DNA of 64,000 nt from Orobanche coerulescens (lineage: Eukaryota > Streptophyta > Magnoliopsida > Lamiales > Orobanchaceae). Within the stretch, counting starts at the first letter, position 1. Every line of letters begins with the position of its first letter. A program made the position numbers and the translations under genes. This document shows, in pieces, positions 10,193-19,890 of this stretch. The stretch covers positions 101,274,501-101,338,500 of the forward strand of contig CM065815.1 in NCBI GenBank assembly GCA_033398695.1, read 5' to 3'. The notes below the pieces were generated by a model. That model saw only the letters and a program-made list of their open reading frames with translations, ran no database searches and had not been told where the DNA came from.

Positions 10193-11152
10193 TGATATGA
10201 TATCTAATATTCCAATTGAAGAAGCTCCAATAAAAATCAACGTCCATGACGATACGCATGGCCATGCATCATTATACTTGGGAGAAAAGAATACGCGGAT
10301 TGGAGTTACGTTGTTAATCGGAATCGGAGTAACGTAAAATTCGACGACGGAATCGGTCCGAAAGCATGAAAAATCGGCCATATCATGCTTGAAAGGGACC
10401 TCACTTGACTTCATATCTTTGACAAGATAATGAAGATATTTCCTTCCCCACCATAATAACAAAATCGGCCCATGCATAGATTTGAAGAAGACTTTCATCC
10501 TTCATGTCCTTGTCCCTCATGTCATAATCACCTACATAATTCCAAAGAGGTTGATATCATACAAAATCCTCCTAATCACTTGGTATCTTTCGGCCGATTT
10601 GAAGCTTGCAAGAAAGGACAATTTGTGAAGATTTTCATCAAGGATCTTCTTCATGTCACCATCACCTTAATAAAGTCCAAGATATCTTCATGTCTCATTC
10701 AACATAAAAATCCAAGATGCTTGGTATCTACTTGGAGATTTTCGGCCGATTAGGATGTTACTAGGAAGTTTTGTTTTCTCGTTTTGTTGTATTTTCTTTC
10801 GGTTGGAAACTACTATATATAGTAGTGCTCGTTGTATTTGTAAAATATCTTGAAAGTAATAAACCTTGTATTTCTTTGAAATATACGTTGAACGAGTTCA
10901 ACAAACTTTAGTTATTGTTTCGACGTGTCTCGAGATTTTAACTTGATCAATTCTCAATAGGTCTTGGGAAGAGATTACCTTTTATCGAGTTATAGGTCTA
11001 GTTCGATAAAACACATCAAAATCCGTACATCACACTACCTCACGGCCGAACACCATTCAAACTCGGCCACCCTTAGTAATTTTCAAGTGTTACTTTGATA
11101 CTTGTTAAACTTCCGTTGTATTTTATACGTATTACGTACGTAATTCGTATCA
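10193..11152 (+). repeat. 5' LTR of A2
   Basis: This 960-bp LTR starts TGATATGATATC (one change from the usual TGATACGA) and ends TTCGTATCA. It has a palindromic TATA at 10810-10825, AATAAA near 10858 and the TAGGTC-loop hairpin at 10981-11010. By TATA position, transcription would start near 10845, placing the hairpin in the RNA leader. Confidence 0.94.
10810..10825 (+). promoter_or_regulatory. Palindromic TATA element of A-type LTR
   Basis: CTACTATATATAGTAG is a perfect 16-bp palindrome containing TATATATA, about 35-50 bp before an AATAAA signal. The same 16 bases occur at 3815, 15987, 20960, 26152, 30248, 33183, 34339 and 37352, always at this LTR position. It is the most likely core promoter. 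Confidence 0.7.
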
Positions 11153-11156
11153 TAAG

Positions 11157-11169
11157 TGGTATCGGAGCC
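11157..11169 (+). other. Primer-binding site of A2
   Basis: TGGTATCGGAGCC follows the LTR by four bases (TAAG). It matches the 3' end of plant initiator tRNA-Met (TGGTATCAGAGC) with one mismatch. The same site with the same change is found in B, C, D2 and E. Confidence 0.88.
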
Positions 11170-11203
11170 ATTTGTCTCACAGTTCTCGACGTTACTCAAG
11201 AAG

Positions 11204-12784
11204 ATGGCATTCACCGATGAAGAAGTAGCACAACTACGTGACGTTCTTCGTGGCTTACCGGAGCCCAGAATCCAAGCACGACGAGGATACGACACCATGC
11301 ATGCACCACGACATGCTGATGAATACAAGACAAGCGAACTTCCGGAGTTCGTAGGCGGCACCGATCCCGAGGTTTATTTGGAGTGGGAAAGAAAAATTAA
11401 ACGAATGTTTGAGTTCAAGGATCTCAATGACGAGGTACGTTGCAAGTATGCGATTCTCAAACTTGGAAAGGGAGCTTCCCTTTGGTTTGAGCGAATGAAG
11501 ACACAAAGAGTTCGTGCCGGAAAAGAGAAGATACGTTCGTGGGATTCTCTAAAAAAGAAACTACGAAAAAGATATGTCCCGACTACACACAAGTTAAGCT
11601 TGTATCGAAAAATTTCTGAACTCACGCAAGGAAAGCTAAGTGTCGAGGAGTACATCGAGGAGTTTGAAAACTTATCCTTGATGGGAGAACTTGAAGAAAG
11701 CGAAGAATTGCGGATGTCCCGTTTCCTACGAGGTTTGAACAAAAATATTGCTAATTCCGTGGAACTCTACCCCTATGCCGACTTTGATACTTTATGCGGG
11801 CTTTGCATAAAGTTGGAAAATCAAAACAAAGCAAAACTTTCTAAACCCGAATTCCCATCTAAATACGGAAATACCAACTTTGGCGCGAGTTCTAGCTCGT
11901 CTCCAAAAAATGTCACCACAAGCCAACCCGTTACTACCATTCAAAAAACTCCTATCACCCCAAAAGAAACAAGCCTATCTAAAGTCCGGTGTTTCAAATG
12001 TCAAGGATTTGGACACTATCAAAGTGCTTGTCCAAATCGGAGAATTGTGACGTTACGAGAAGCCATAGCCGCCCGAGAAGAATTACTAGCCGAAGAAGAA
12101 AAAATTGGAGACGTTTTTAACTTAGAAGCTGATGAAGAAGAAGAAGAATGCGAGGCATACGATGCCCCGAACTATGACACGAACCTCGTCCTTCGCATGT
12201 TACAAACAAAGGCAGCCCCGAGTGACGAAGAACAACGAGACCAAATCTTCCACACGAAGTGTCGTGTCGGAGATAAATGGTGTAGCTTGATCATTGACGG
12301 TGGGAGTTGTACAAACGTGGCATCAAGCGAGATGGTCTCAAAACTCGGTTTGATCACCACGGCCCATCCAAAGCCGTATGCACTCCATTGGCTCGATGAT
12401 GGAAACAAGGTGAAAGTATCAAGGCAAGTAAAGGTCGGACTCACCATGGGTTCGTATGGTGATAATATTACATGCGATGTACTACCGATGGACGCATGTC
12501 ACGTGTTATTAGGAAGACCTTGGTTATTTGATCGGGACGTACTACATCGAGGGAGGAGTAACGAGTATGAGTTACGTGACAAAGGTAAAAAAATTGTTCT
12601 TAAACCTATGTCACCTCAAGCTATCCAGGACGATGAGTTCAAAAAAGTCGAAGGACCGAAACTTACGATGTTTGCAAACGAGAAAGAAGTCGAACACGCC
12701 ATTGACGATGGCGAACGTGTTTATTTGATGATGATTAAAGAGGTCGAAATCTTGCCACCAAATCACACCACGAAGAAGAGATAG
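11204..12784 (+). CDS. A2 gag-protease polyprotein, open part
   Basis: The start at 11204 gives MAFTDEEVAQLRDVLRGLP, 35 bp after the PBS; the frame is open upstream but that part is PBS. Capsid-type gag domain residues about 1-230; zinc knuckle CFKCQGFGHYQSAC at 263-276; acidic linker; protease with [16 protein letters not shown] (Asp-Gly-Gly variant, seen in all A and B copies). A frameshift near 12748 (after MMIKEV) ends it about 12 codons later, before RT. The acidic linker between knuckle and protease is Glu-rich (DEEEEEC). Confidence 0.9.
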   Translation: MAFTDEEVAQLRDVLRGLPEPRIQARRGYDTMHAPRHADEYKTSELPEFVGGTDPEVYLEWERKIKRMFEFKDLNDEVRCKYAILKLGKGASLWFERMKTQRVRAGKEKIRSWDSLKKKLRKRYVPTTHKLSLYRKISELTQGKLSVEEYIEEFENLSLMGELEESEELRMSRFLRGLNKNIANSVELYPYADFDTLCGLCIKLENQNKAKLSKPEFPSKYGNTNFGASSSSSPKNVTTSQPVTTIQKTPITPKETSLSKVRCFKCQGFGHYQSACPNRRIVTLREAIAAREELLAEEEKIGDVFNLEADEEEEECEAYDAPNYDTNLVLRMLQTKAAPSDEEQRDQIFHTKCRVGDKWCSLIIDGGSCTNVASSEMVSKLGLITTAHPKPYALHWLDDGNKVKVSRQVKVGLTMGSYGDNITCDVLPMDACHVLLGRPWLFDRDVLHRGRSNEYELRDKGKKIVLKPMSPQAIQDDEFKKVEGPKLTMFANEKEVEHAIDDGERVYLMMIKEVEILPPNHTTKKR

Positions 12785-13624
12785 ATGCACTATTACACGA
12801 GTTCTCGGATGTATTTCGAAGACTTGCGGTAGGATTACCACCTATCCGCGGAATTGAACACCGATTGATCTTATACCGAGCTCCATTACCGAACAAAGCG
12901 GCGTATCGTTGTAATCCCGAAGAAACCAAAGAACTACAACGTCAAATTGATGAACTCATGAATCACGGATATGTCCGAGAAAGTTTAAGTCCGTGCGGTT
13001 CCAGTTCTACTTGTGCCAAAAAAAGACGGATCATGGCGAATGTGTATTGACAGTAGAGCCGTGAATAACATCACCGTCAAGTATCGGTTCCCCATCCCGA
13101 GACTAGACGACATGTTGGACGAGTTACATGGCTCGGTTATATTTTCCAAAGTTGATTTATGGAGCGGATACCATCAAATCCGCATGCGAGAGGGAGACGA
13201 ATGGAAAACGGTGTTTAAAACAAAGAATGGACTTTACGAATGGGTTGTGATGCCATTCGGCCTCACTAACGCCCCGAGCACTTTTATGAGGTTGATGAAC
13301 GAGGTTCTCAAACCTTTCTTGGGAAAGTTTGTTGTCGTATACCTAGACGACATTTTGATCTACAGTCGATCCGTAGAGGAGCATCTCGAACATTTGCGGC
13401 ACGTATTTGAAACGCTAAGGGAACAAAACTTTATGGAAAACGGAGAAGTGTACTTTCCTAGTCGAGAGTCTTGTCTTTCTCGGCTATGTTGTTTCGAAAG
13501 AAGGAGTTTGGTCGACCAAGAGAAGATCGCGGCAATCAAGTCGTGGCCGACCCCAAAGACCATCACGGAGGTACGATCATTTCATGGCCTCGCTTCTTTT
13601 ACCGACGATTCATACGGACTTTAG
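12785..13624 (+). pseudogene. A2 reverse transcriptase, frameshifted
   Basis: RT motifs run across three frames: the N-terminal [19 protein letters not shown] (from 12890), then [18 protein letters not shown] (13013 on), [28 protein letters not shown] and the active site YLDD at 13340-13351. Frame changes are near 12820, 12860, 13010, 13430 and 13610. Most are single-base losses relative to A1 and A3. Confidence 0.9.
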
Positions 13625-14369
13625 CACTATCTCCATCCGATCACGGAGTGTCCAAAAAGGAACCTTTGCATGGAACGAAGCGGCCCAAAAGGCTTTTGAA
13701 AATTTAAAGGGAAAATTATGTGAAGCGCCGATTTTGACGTTACCCGATTTTTCACAACCGTTTGAGGTGGAATGCGACGCTAGCGGAGTTGGAATCGGGC
13801 GTGCTTATTCAAAGAGGCCGTCCCATCGCCTATTTTTCGGAGAAGTTAAGTGGCGCCGAGTGAATTATTGTACTTACGATAAGGAGTTCTATGCTATCGT
13901 GAGAGCACTCGATCATTGGAGTCACTATTTACGTTCGAAACATTTCGTGTTACATTCGGACCACGAGTCGTTGAAATACATCAACGGACAAAGCAAGCTA
14001 AGCCCGAGACATGCAAAATGGGTGGAATTTCTACAATCTTTTCACTTTTCATCCAAGTACAAAGACGGGAAGAGTAATATAGTGGCGGATGCACTATCAA
14101 GACGGTATGCCTTACTGTCGATTCTAGATGTTCGTTTGTTGGGGTTCGAGACTTTGAAAGATCATTACAGCGACGATTTGGACTTCGGGGAAATTTTTAA
14201 CCGTTGTAAAACAGCCCCGTACGAGGAATTTGTTTTACAGGATGGCTTTCTTTTCAAGGGAAATAAATTATGTGTGCCGAGACATACAATTCGGGAATTG
14301 CTAGTTCGGGAGGCGCATGGAGGAGGACTAGCCGGTCATTTTGGCTCGGCCAAGACTGTAAGGTGTTGA
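13584..14369 (+). pseudogene. A2 RNase H domain
   Basis: This 261-codon piece holds the RT connection ([18 protein letters not shown]), the RNase H core starting [11 protein letters not shown], the [18 protein letters not shown] and [11 protein letters not shown] blocks and [11 protein letters not shown] one-base difference near 13800 changes AVLIQ into another frame for a short stretch. It ends in the integrase zinc-binding region ([14 protein letters not shown]), where another frame change occurs near 14360. Confidence 0.88.
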
Positions 14370-15370
14370 AAGAACATTTCTTCTGGCCAAAGATGTATGG
14401 TGACGTGAGTAAATGCGTCACTTGTCATATGATGAAAAGTTTGTTCAAGTCGAGTACATACATGCCGTTGCCAATACCGTTACGACCATGGGAGGATGTC
14501 TCGATGGATTTTATTGTGGCTTTACCTCGTACTCAACGAGGCAAAGACTCGATCATGGTGGTCGTCGACCGTTTTTCGAAAATGGCTCACTTTATAGCAT
14601 GCCACAAAACCGATGATGCAAGCAATGTGGCGGACTTGTACTTCCGGGAAATAGTTCGTTTACACGGAATTCCAAAAACTATCGTGTCGGATCGAGATTC
14701 CAAATTTCTGAGTTACTTCTGGAATACTTTATGGAAAAAAGTGGGCACTAAACTCCTATTCAGTACTTCACATCACCCACAAACTGATGGACAGACCGAG
14801 GTGACGAATCGAACCTTGGGAGCGTTATTGCGAGGATTGGTGAATAAAACACAAAAGGATTGGGACGTTAAACTTGCTCATGCGGAATTCGCATACAACC
14901 GATCACCCGGTTATGCCACGGCCCATTCACCTTTTGAAGTAGTATACGGATTAAATCCGCACTTGCCATTGGACTTGATTCCCTTGCCGAGCAACGAATT
15001 GGTTCACAAAGACGCCGAAGCAAAACTCAAATCAATGATGAAGTTACATGAAAAGATACGGGAACGGATTAAAGAAGTGAATGAAATTTACAAACGGAAG
15101 TCGAACAAAAATAAAAAGCGAGATTATTTGATGTTGGCGACTTAGTTTGGATACATTTGAGAAAAGAAAGATTCCCAAGTAAACGGAAGAACAAATTGAT
15201 GCCGAGGGTCCGTACAAAATTGTGGAAAAAGTGAACGACAACGCATACAAAGTCGAACTTCCGGGCGAATACGGAGAACATGCGACTTTCAACGTAGGTG
15301 ATCTCTCGCCTTACCTTGACGACAATGGCATTACGGAATTGAGGTCAATTCCTTTCAAAGAAGGAGGGAA
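14270..15370 (+). pseudogene. A2 integrase, running to the PPT
   Basis: The frame carries the second zinc pair (CVTCH), the catalytic core [24 protein letters not shown] and the Glu in DGQTEVTNRTLG, then the C-terminal part. Frameshifts near 15115 and 15205 lead to [20 protein letters not shown] and NVGDLSPYL. The reading frame crosses the PPT and continues into the 3' LTR to a stop at 15513-15515. The tail resembles CRM-like chromoviruses. Confidence 0.88.
15357..15370 (+). other. Polypurine tract of A2
   Basis: AAAGAAGGAGGGAA lies directly before the 3' LTR and would prime plus-strand cDNA. It also encodes part of the conserved LRSIPFKEGGND peptide. Confidence 0.88.
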
Positions 15371-16329
15371 TGATACGATATCTAATATTCCAATCGAAGA
15401 AGCTCCAATAAAAATTGACGTCCACGACGATACGCATGGCCATGCATCATTATACTTGGGAGAAAAGAATACGCGGATTGGAGTTACGTTGTTAATCGGA
15501 ATCGGAGTAACGTAAAATTCGACGATGAATCGGTCCGAAAGCATGAAAAATCGGCCATATCATGCTTGAAAGGGTACTCACTTGACTTCATATCTTTGAC
15601 AAGATAATGAAGATATTTCCTTCCCCACCATAATAACAAAATCGGCCCATGCATAGATTTGAAGAAGACTTTCATCCTTCATGTCCTTGTCCCTCATGTC
15701 ATAATCACCTACATAATTCCAAAGAGGTTGATATCATACAAAATCCTCCTAATCACTTGGTATCTTTCGGCCGATTTGAAGCTTGCAAGAAAGGACAATT
15801 TGTGAAGATTTTCATCAAGGATCTTCTTCATGTCACCATCACCTTAATAAAGTCCAAGATATCTTCATGTCTCATTCAACATAAAAATCCAAGATGCTTG
15901 GTATCTACTTGGAGATTTTCGGCCGATTAGGATGTTACTAGGAAGTTTCGTTTTCTCGTTTTGTTGTATTTTCTTTCGGTTGGAAACTACTATATATAGT
16001 AGTGCTCGTTGTATTTGTAAAATATCTTGAAAGTAATAAACCTTGTATTTCTTTGAAATATACGTTGAACGAGTTCAACAAACTTTAGTTATTGTTTCGA
16101 CGTGTCTCGAGATTTTAACTTGATCAATTCTCAATAGGTCTTGGGAAGAGATTACCTTTTATCGAGTTATAGGTCTAGTTCGATAAAATACATCAAAATC
16201 CGTACATCACACTACCTCACGGCCGAACACCATTCAAACTCGGCCACCCTTAGTAATTTTCAAGTGTTACTTTGATACTTGTTAAACTTCCGTTGTATTT
16301 TATACGTATTACTTACGTAATTCGTATCA
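15371..16329 (+). repeat. 3' LTR of A2
   Basis: This 959-bp LTR closely matches the 5' LTR in length and sequence. It has the TATA palindrome at 15987-16002, AATAAA at 16035-16040 and the hairpin at 16158-16187. The first 145 bp are the end of the pol reading frame. The target duplication CCTTG follows. Confidence 0.94.
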
Positions 16330-16351
16330 CCTTGGGCTCCGATACCACTTA

Positions 16352-17338
16352 TGATACGAATTCTCCGGGAAGAATGGATACGTATCGGTCGGAGTATATA
16401 TTTGAATATCGTAGCGGAAAGCTTTTTACAATTAGGGTGTTTTTGGATGTATTCTTGGATGTAATATCGAATATGACAATGAAAATTCGAACAAATGAAA
16501 ATGGAAGTAATATTGGAAAAGGTGATAATATCGATCAAAGTGATTCGATCGAACAAGAACAAAGGTTTATCGAATTAGACCTATAATTCGATAAGGTGAT
16601 TTCTTCTCAAGACCTATTGAGAATCAATCGGATTAATACTCGAAAACGCGTCGAATAAAAATCAAGTTTCGGTAAAAATCATTTACCAAGGATAGAAACA
16701 CAAAGTGTATTCTTTCACATTCAAATTCATAATACTATATCATTACAAGGCTAAGTGAAGACTACTTATAGGAGGATGTAGTCTATGTCTAAGGAATCAA
16801 ACAAAAAAAAAGAAAATAATTCAAAGATTATAAAATCTTTGAATAATCCAAACAAATCAACATAAAATACAAACAAGAAACATAAATCACAAAATGGGGA
16901 AAACATAATCCCTAAAATAAGTAAAAAGGAAAAGAGAAGTAAAAAATATACAAAAGTGTATAAAATAAGGGGGCTGCCGCCAGGGACTCGACCGTGTCCT
17001 GTGACACGGCCGCGGCACGGTCGACAGGCGCCGGCAGGGACTCGACCGTGTCCGCTTGACACGGTCGCAGCGCGACAACGACATCCGACAGTGACTCGTC
17101 CGACAGTGACTCGGCACGGGCGCGGCGCGACAAGGACGTTTGGCAGGACTCGACCGTGTCCGCTTGACACGGTCGCGTCGCGATAAGGACGTCCGGTAGT
17201 GACTCAACCACGTGGTGCGACAATGACGTTCGGCATTGACTCGACCGTGTCATGGAGCACGGTCGGGCGTCTGGACAGTCATTTTCGGCATTTCTGGGCG
17301 AGTAGGACTCGACCGTGTCGCCTGGCACGGTCGGGTTC
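16352..17338 (-). repeat. Family C LTR L1, first part
   Basis: Family C LTRs start in plus coordinates with TGATACGAATTCTCCGGG, preceded by the PBS complement. This part carries the TAGGTC-loop hairpin (16567-16594), an AT-rich centre and a GC-rich palindrome array (16989-17333). It is split by D1 at GGTTC (17334-17338) and resumes at 28004. Confidence 0.92.
16989..17333. repeat. Array of five CGACCGTG palindromes in family C LTR
   Basis: Five inverted repeats have arms CGACCGTGTC/GACACGGTCG or shortened forms: 16989-17012, 17043-17067, 17151-17175, 17242-17265 and 17310-17333. Loops are 4-8 bases. The first has one mismatched arm position. The same array is at 39118-39462 and 59944-60278 in the other LTRs. 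Confidence 0.88.
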
Positions 17339-18756
17339 TGATACGAGTCGGTCAACATCATCAAATACAAAAAGAAGATTATCCGACCAAGCTTGATTGA
17401 GTCGCAGGCATACATAAAATCCTCATGCAAAATACATGGACAAATTACGAATTCTCGCGCGCACGACGACTTCGTAGCAGTTTTAGTATTTTGCTCATAA
17501 CTTTCTCGTCCGAAATCCGATTCAGGTGATTCAAGTGGCCATGGAAAGCTAAGAAAGAGAGCTACAAATATTATGAGACCATAGGACCAAATTCGGACCC
17601 ATTGGATCCCAGAAATGACAAAACCGACAGCATCATATTTGGTCCAAGATCATGAAGATTTTTGTCTCTTCTAGTTTCAAGACTTCATTTTCAAAGTCCA
17701 CTACAATGCTTGGGTCCCTCCACACTTCAATAATTCGGCCAAACCAAGTGAATGGAAGCTTAATTTTTGTTGTCCTTGTCAAGTATCACATGGGAGAGAT
17801 TTTGTCCCCACCTTTGAACTTGATGCGATTACGATATCTCCAAACGAAGTAAGAATCAACGTAGGTGACGATACCAAGTTGCATGCACATGCACCTACGT
17901 ACTTCGGTGAGAAAACATCCGCGGAAATGGGAACGATCTTAAAAATCGGAACCGGGATAACTTAGACGTATCAAAACATGCACACGTATGCATGTTCGTG
18001 CATACAAAATCGGCCATATGGGGAAGATTTCGGCCGATTGTGACTTGCATCCTTGAAGGATTTTGTCCCCACTACTTTCAACATTTGTGTCCATTTTCAA
18101 AGTCCACCATATCAACACTTGAGATTTGATTTCCCTCCACCTTATCACTTCGGCCGAAACACATGGGAGGAAGACTACAAGATGTTGCTTTCTTGTTCAA
18201 ATTCTTTGTCAAAGACTTATCACATAAGATAGATGGTGACCTCCTCCACTTCATGATACCCACGGCCAAACTCAAAGAAACCAAGCATGTGTTGTTTTTA
18301 TTTTTTTTAAAGTCTTGATGTCTTAGTTTAATAATTGCTTGTCTTTTAGTTTGATTTTGTGTGATGTTGTTTGGCTTGGTTAGGAGTTGTAAATGGCTAT
18401 ATAAAGCCTCATCCTCCACTTGTTGTAAGCATCTTGAAAGTTATAAACATTGTATTTCTCTTGAAATATATGTTGAACGAGTTCAACAAAACCTTGGTTA
18501 TTATTTCGACGCGTCTCGAATTATAACTTGATCAATTCTCAATAGGTCTTGAGGAGAGATTATCTTTATCGAGTTATAGGTCTAATTCCATAAAACACAT
18601 TCAATTTCATACACTACCCTACCTCACGGCCGAAACCCATATAATTTCGGCCACCACCTTTTATTTTCATTGTTACTTTGATACTTGTAAAAACCGTGAT
18701 AATCTTCCGTTGTATTTTATACGTTTTACGTACACTTATATACGTAATTCGTATCA
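17339..18756 (+). repeat. 5' LTR of D1
   Basis: This 1418-bp LTR begins with a module of about 345 bp also used at the start of D2 and E LTRs. Then comes a stretch (about 17818-17963) that resembles, in DNA and translation (YFGEK, IGTGIT), the start of A and B LTRs. A TATA-like GGCTATATAAAGCC is at 18395-18408 and the TAGGTC-loop hairpin at 18565-18594, with one mismatched pair. Confidence 0.92.
18395..18408 (+). promoter_or_regulatory. TATA-like element of D1 LTR
   Basis: GGCTATATAAAGCC is a near-palindrome with a TATATAA core, about 45 bp before the ATAAACATTG polyadenylation-like segment. It sits at the LTR position of the A-type TATA palindrome. The right LTR has the same element near 27640. 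Confidence 0.6.
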
Positions 18757-18760
18757 TAAG

Positions 18761-18792
18761 TGGTATCAGAGCCCAAGGTCATCTCCTTGGGC
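18761..18792 (+). other. D1 primer-binding site and adjoining hairpin
   Basis: TGGTATCAGAGC (18761-18772) matches initiator tRNA-Met exactly. It overlaps by two bases an 8-bp perfect stem GCCCAAGG/CCTTGGGC (18771-18778, 18785-18792) with loop TCATCT. A near copy of the stem-loop occurs again at 19066-19087. Confidence 0.88.
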
Positions 18793-19134
18793 GATCAACT
18801 ATATTCACCGAATTTTTTTTGTTGAAGTATTTAGTCACCTTCTTGGGTTGTTCTTCACGGTTAGAAGAATTTTCGCATAACATTGGCAGATTAGCACAGT
18901 CGGAAGAAAATAAATTTTCCCGTGGATTCGACCGTTGGATCGTCACGAAATTTTGACAAAGGTAAGCCAACTCATTGAACTACAGTCTGAACGGTGGAGA
19001 TCAGATTCTTTGATCATCTTCTTGGTTCATTCTTCACGGCTTTCATGGCAAATTTTCTGTTCGGAGCTCAAGGTCATCTCCTTGGGCGATTTATTCAATG
19101 ATTTCTTATCAAGAACTATCTCTTGATTCTTGTT

Positions 19135-19422
19135 ATGGATTTCTCCGATCTCGATTTCTTGATGAAACTCCGTGACGCACTAAACTGCTTACTGGAGCAA
19201 CATATGCAAGCAAGACGCAGAGACGACGCCAACGATATTGATTTCTTGGCTAAATTCCGCAGCATACCGGAGTTCCACGGATCTACTAATCCAGATGCGT
19301 GCATGGATTGGCTCCATGCTTGTGAGGAGCATGCGGACTTTAAGGCTGCCCCGATCAACCGCCGCGTTTCGCTGGTGACAAAGCGCCTCCGCGGTAGCGC
19401 CGCCTTACAGTGGAAAAATTGA
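19135..19422 (+). pseudogene. D1 gag-like domain, truncated
   Basis: The start MDFSDLDFLMKLRDALN is at 19135. The 95 residues align by eye with family A gag: LRDALN with LRDVLRG, IPEFHGSTNPDACMDWLHAC with LPEFVGGTDPEVYLEWERKI, and the RRVSLVTKRLRGSAALQW block. A frameshift after QWKN ends it. No zinc knuckle is present. Without its downstream part it is unlikely to act. Confidence 0.75.
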
Positions 19423-19890
19423 AACAGCCTCGTTCACAACAACGTAAGCCTAAAATCGAGCTTGGCAAAAATTCAGAAATATTTTGCCGTAAAATTTATC
19501 CCAAACGAAACAAGATCACGGCTTTATGCTTTCAAACGGCTAATCTTGAAGATGGACTCTTTGTCACCGATTTACTTTGATATGACAGAATTTCTGCGGC
19601 ATTTTTGATGACAAAGAAGACGATGGTTGGAGTCGAGCCGCCTATCGGAGCAAAGTGGGTCGTATGACTTTGTTGCGGTACGAAATGAGCTTAGTGGGTT
19701 AAATTTTGATGAGACATTATTCAAGGAGACCGATAATATTAAAATGGAAAGTGGATCGGGTTATGATGGACCGCCAATATTTGATCTGAGAATCGGATGA
19801 CAAAGAGGAGCCCATAATTGATCTCGAGCTTCCCATTTTTGAAGGTGAGCATGAACACATACGGGTGCTTAAGGAGACCGAGATAATGGC
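19423..19890 (+). pseudogene. D1 degraded acidic-spacer remnant
   Basis: Out-of-frame fragments here match parts of D2 and E coding regions: near 19530-19560 the TANLEDELFVTD segment, near 19606-19640 DDKEDDGWSR, near 19655-19730 the GSYDFVAVRNE and FDETLL segments. Multiple frameshifts make it non-coding. It shows that D1 and E share an ancestral internal region. Confidence 0.65.

Larger units (their letters stand above)
10193..16329 (+). mobile_element. Ty3/gypsy element A2, complete with both LTRs
   Basis: This is a full-length 6137-bp element with LTRs 10193-11152 and 15371-16329, flanked by target duplication CCTTG (10188-10192 and 16330-16334). It carries PBS, gag-pol and PPT in canonical order. 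The insertion site is inside the hairpin next to the PBS of a family C unit. gag-protease is open for 527 codons; pol is broken by several frameshifts. Confidence 0.95.

Noticed and set aside
15222..15515. Classical chromodomain after integrase
   Set aside because: The tail lacks the aromatic-rich chromodomain pattern; only a CRM-like tail is visible, so the centromeric lineage is kept as a tentative label.
16956..17430. Overlapping open frames on both strands rich in Arg/Pro/Thr in the family C LTR
   Set aside because: They follow the GC-rich palindrome array; repeated peptides in several frames reflect the DNA repeat, not protein selection.
18761..18772. tRNA gene suggested by the tRNA-Met match
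   Set aside because: Only the 3' 12 bases match and they sit at the LTR edge, so it is a primer-binding site.
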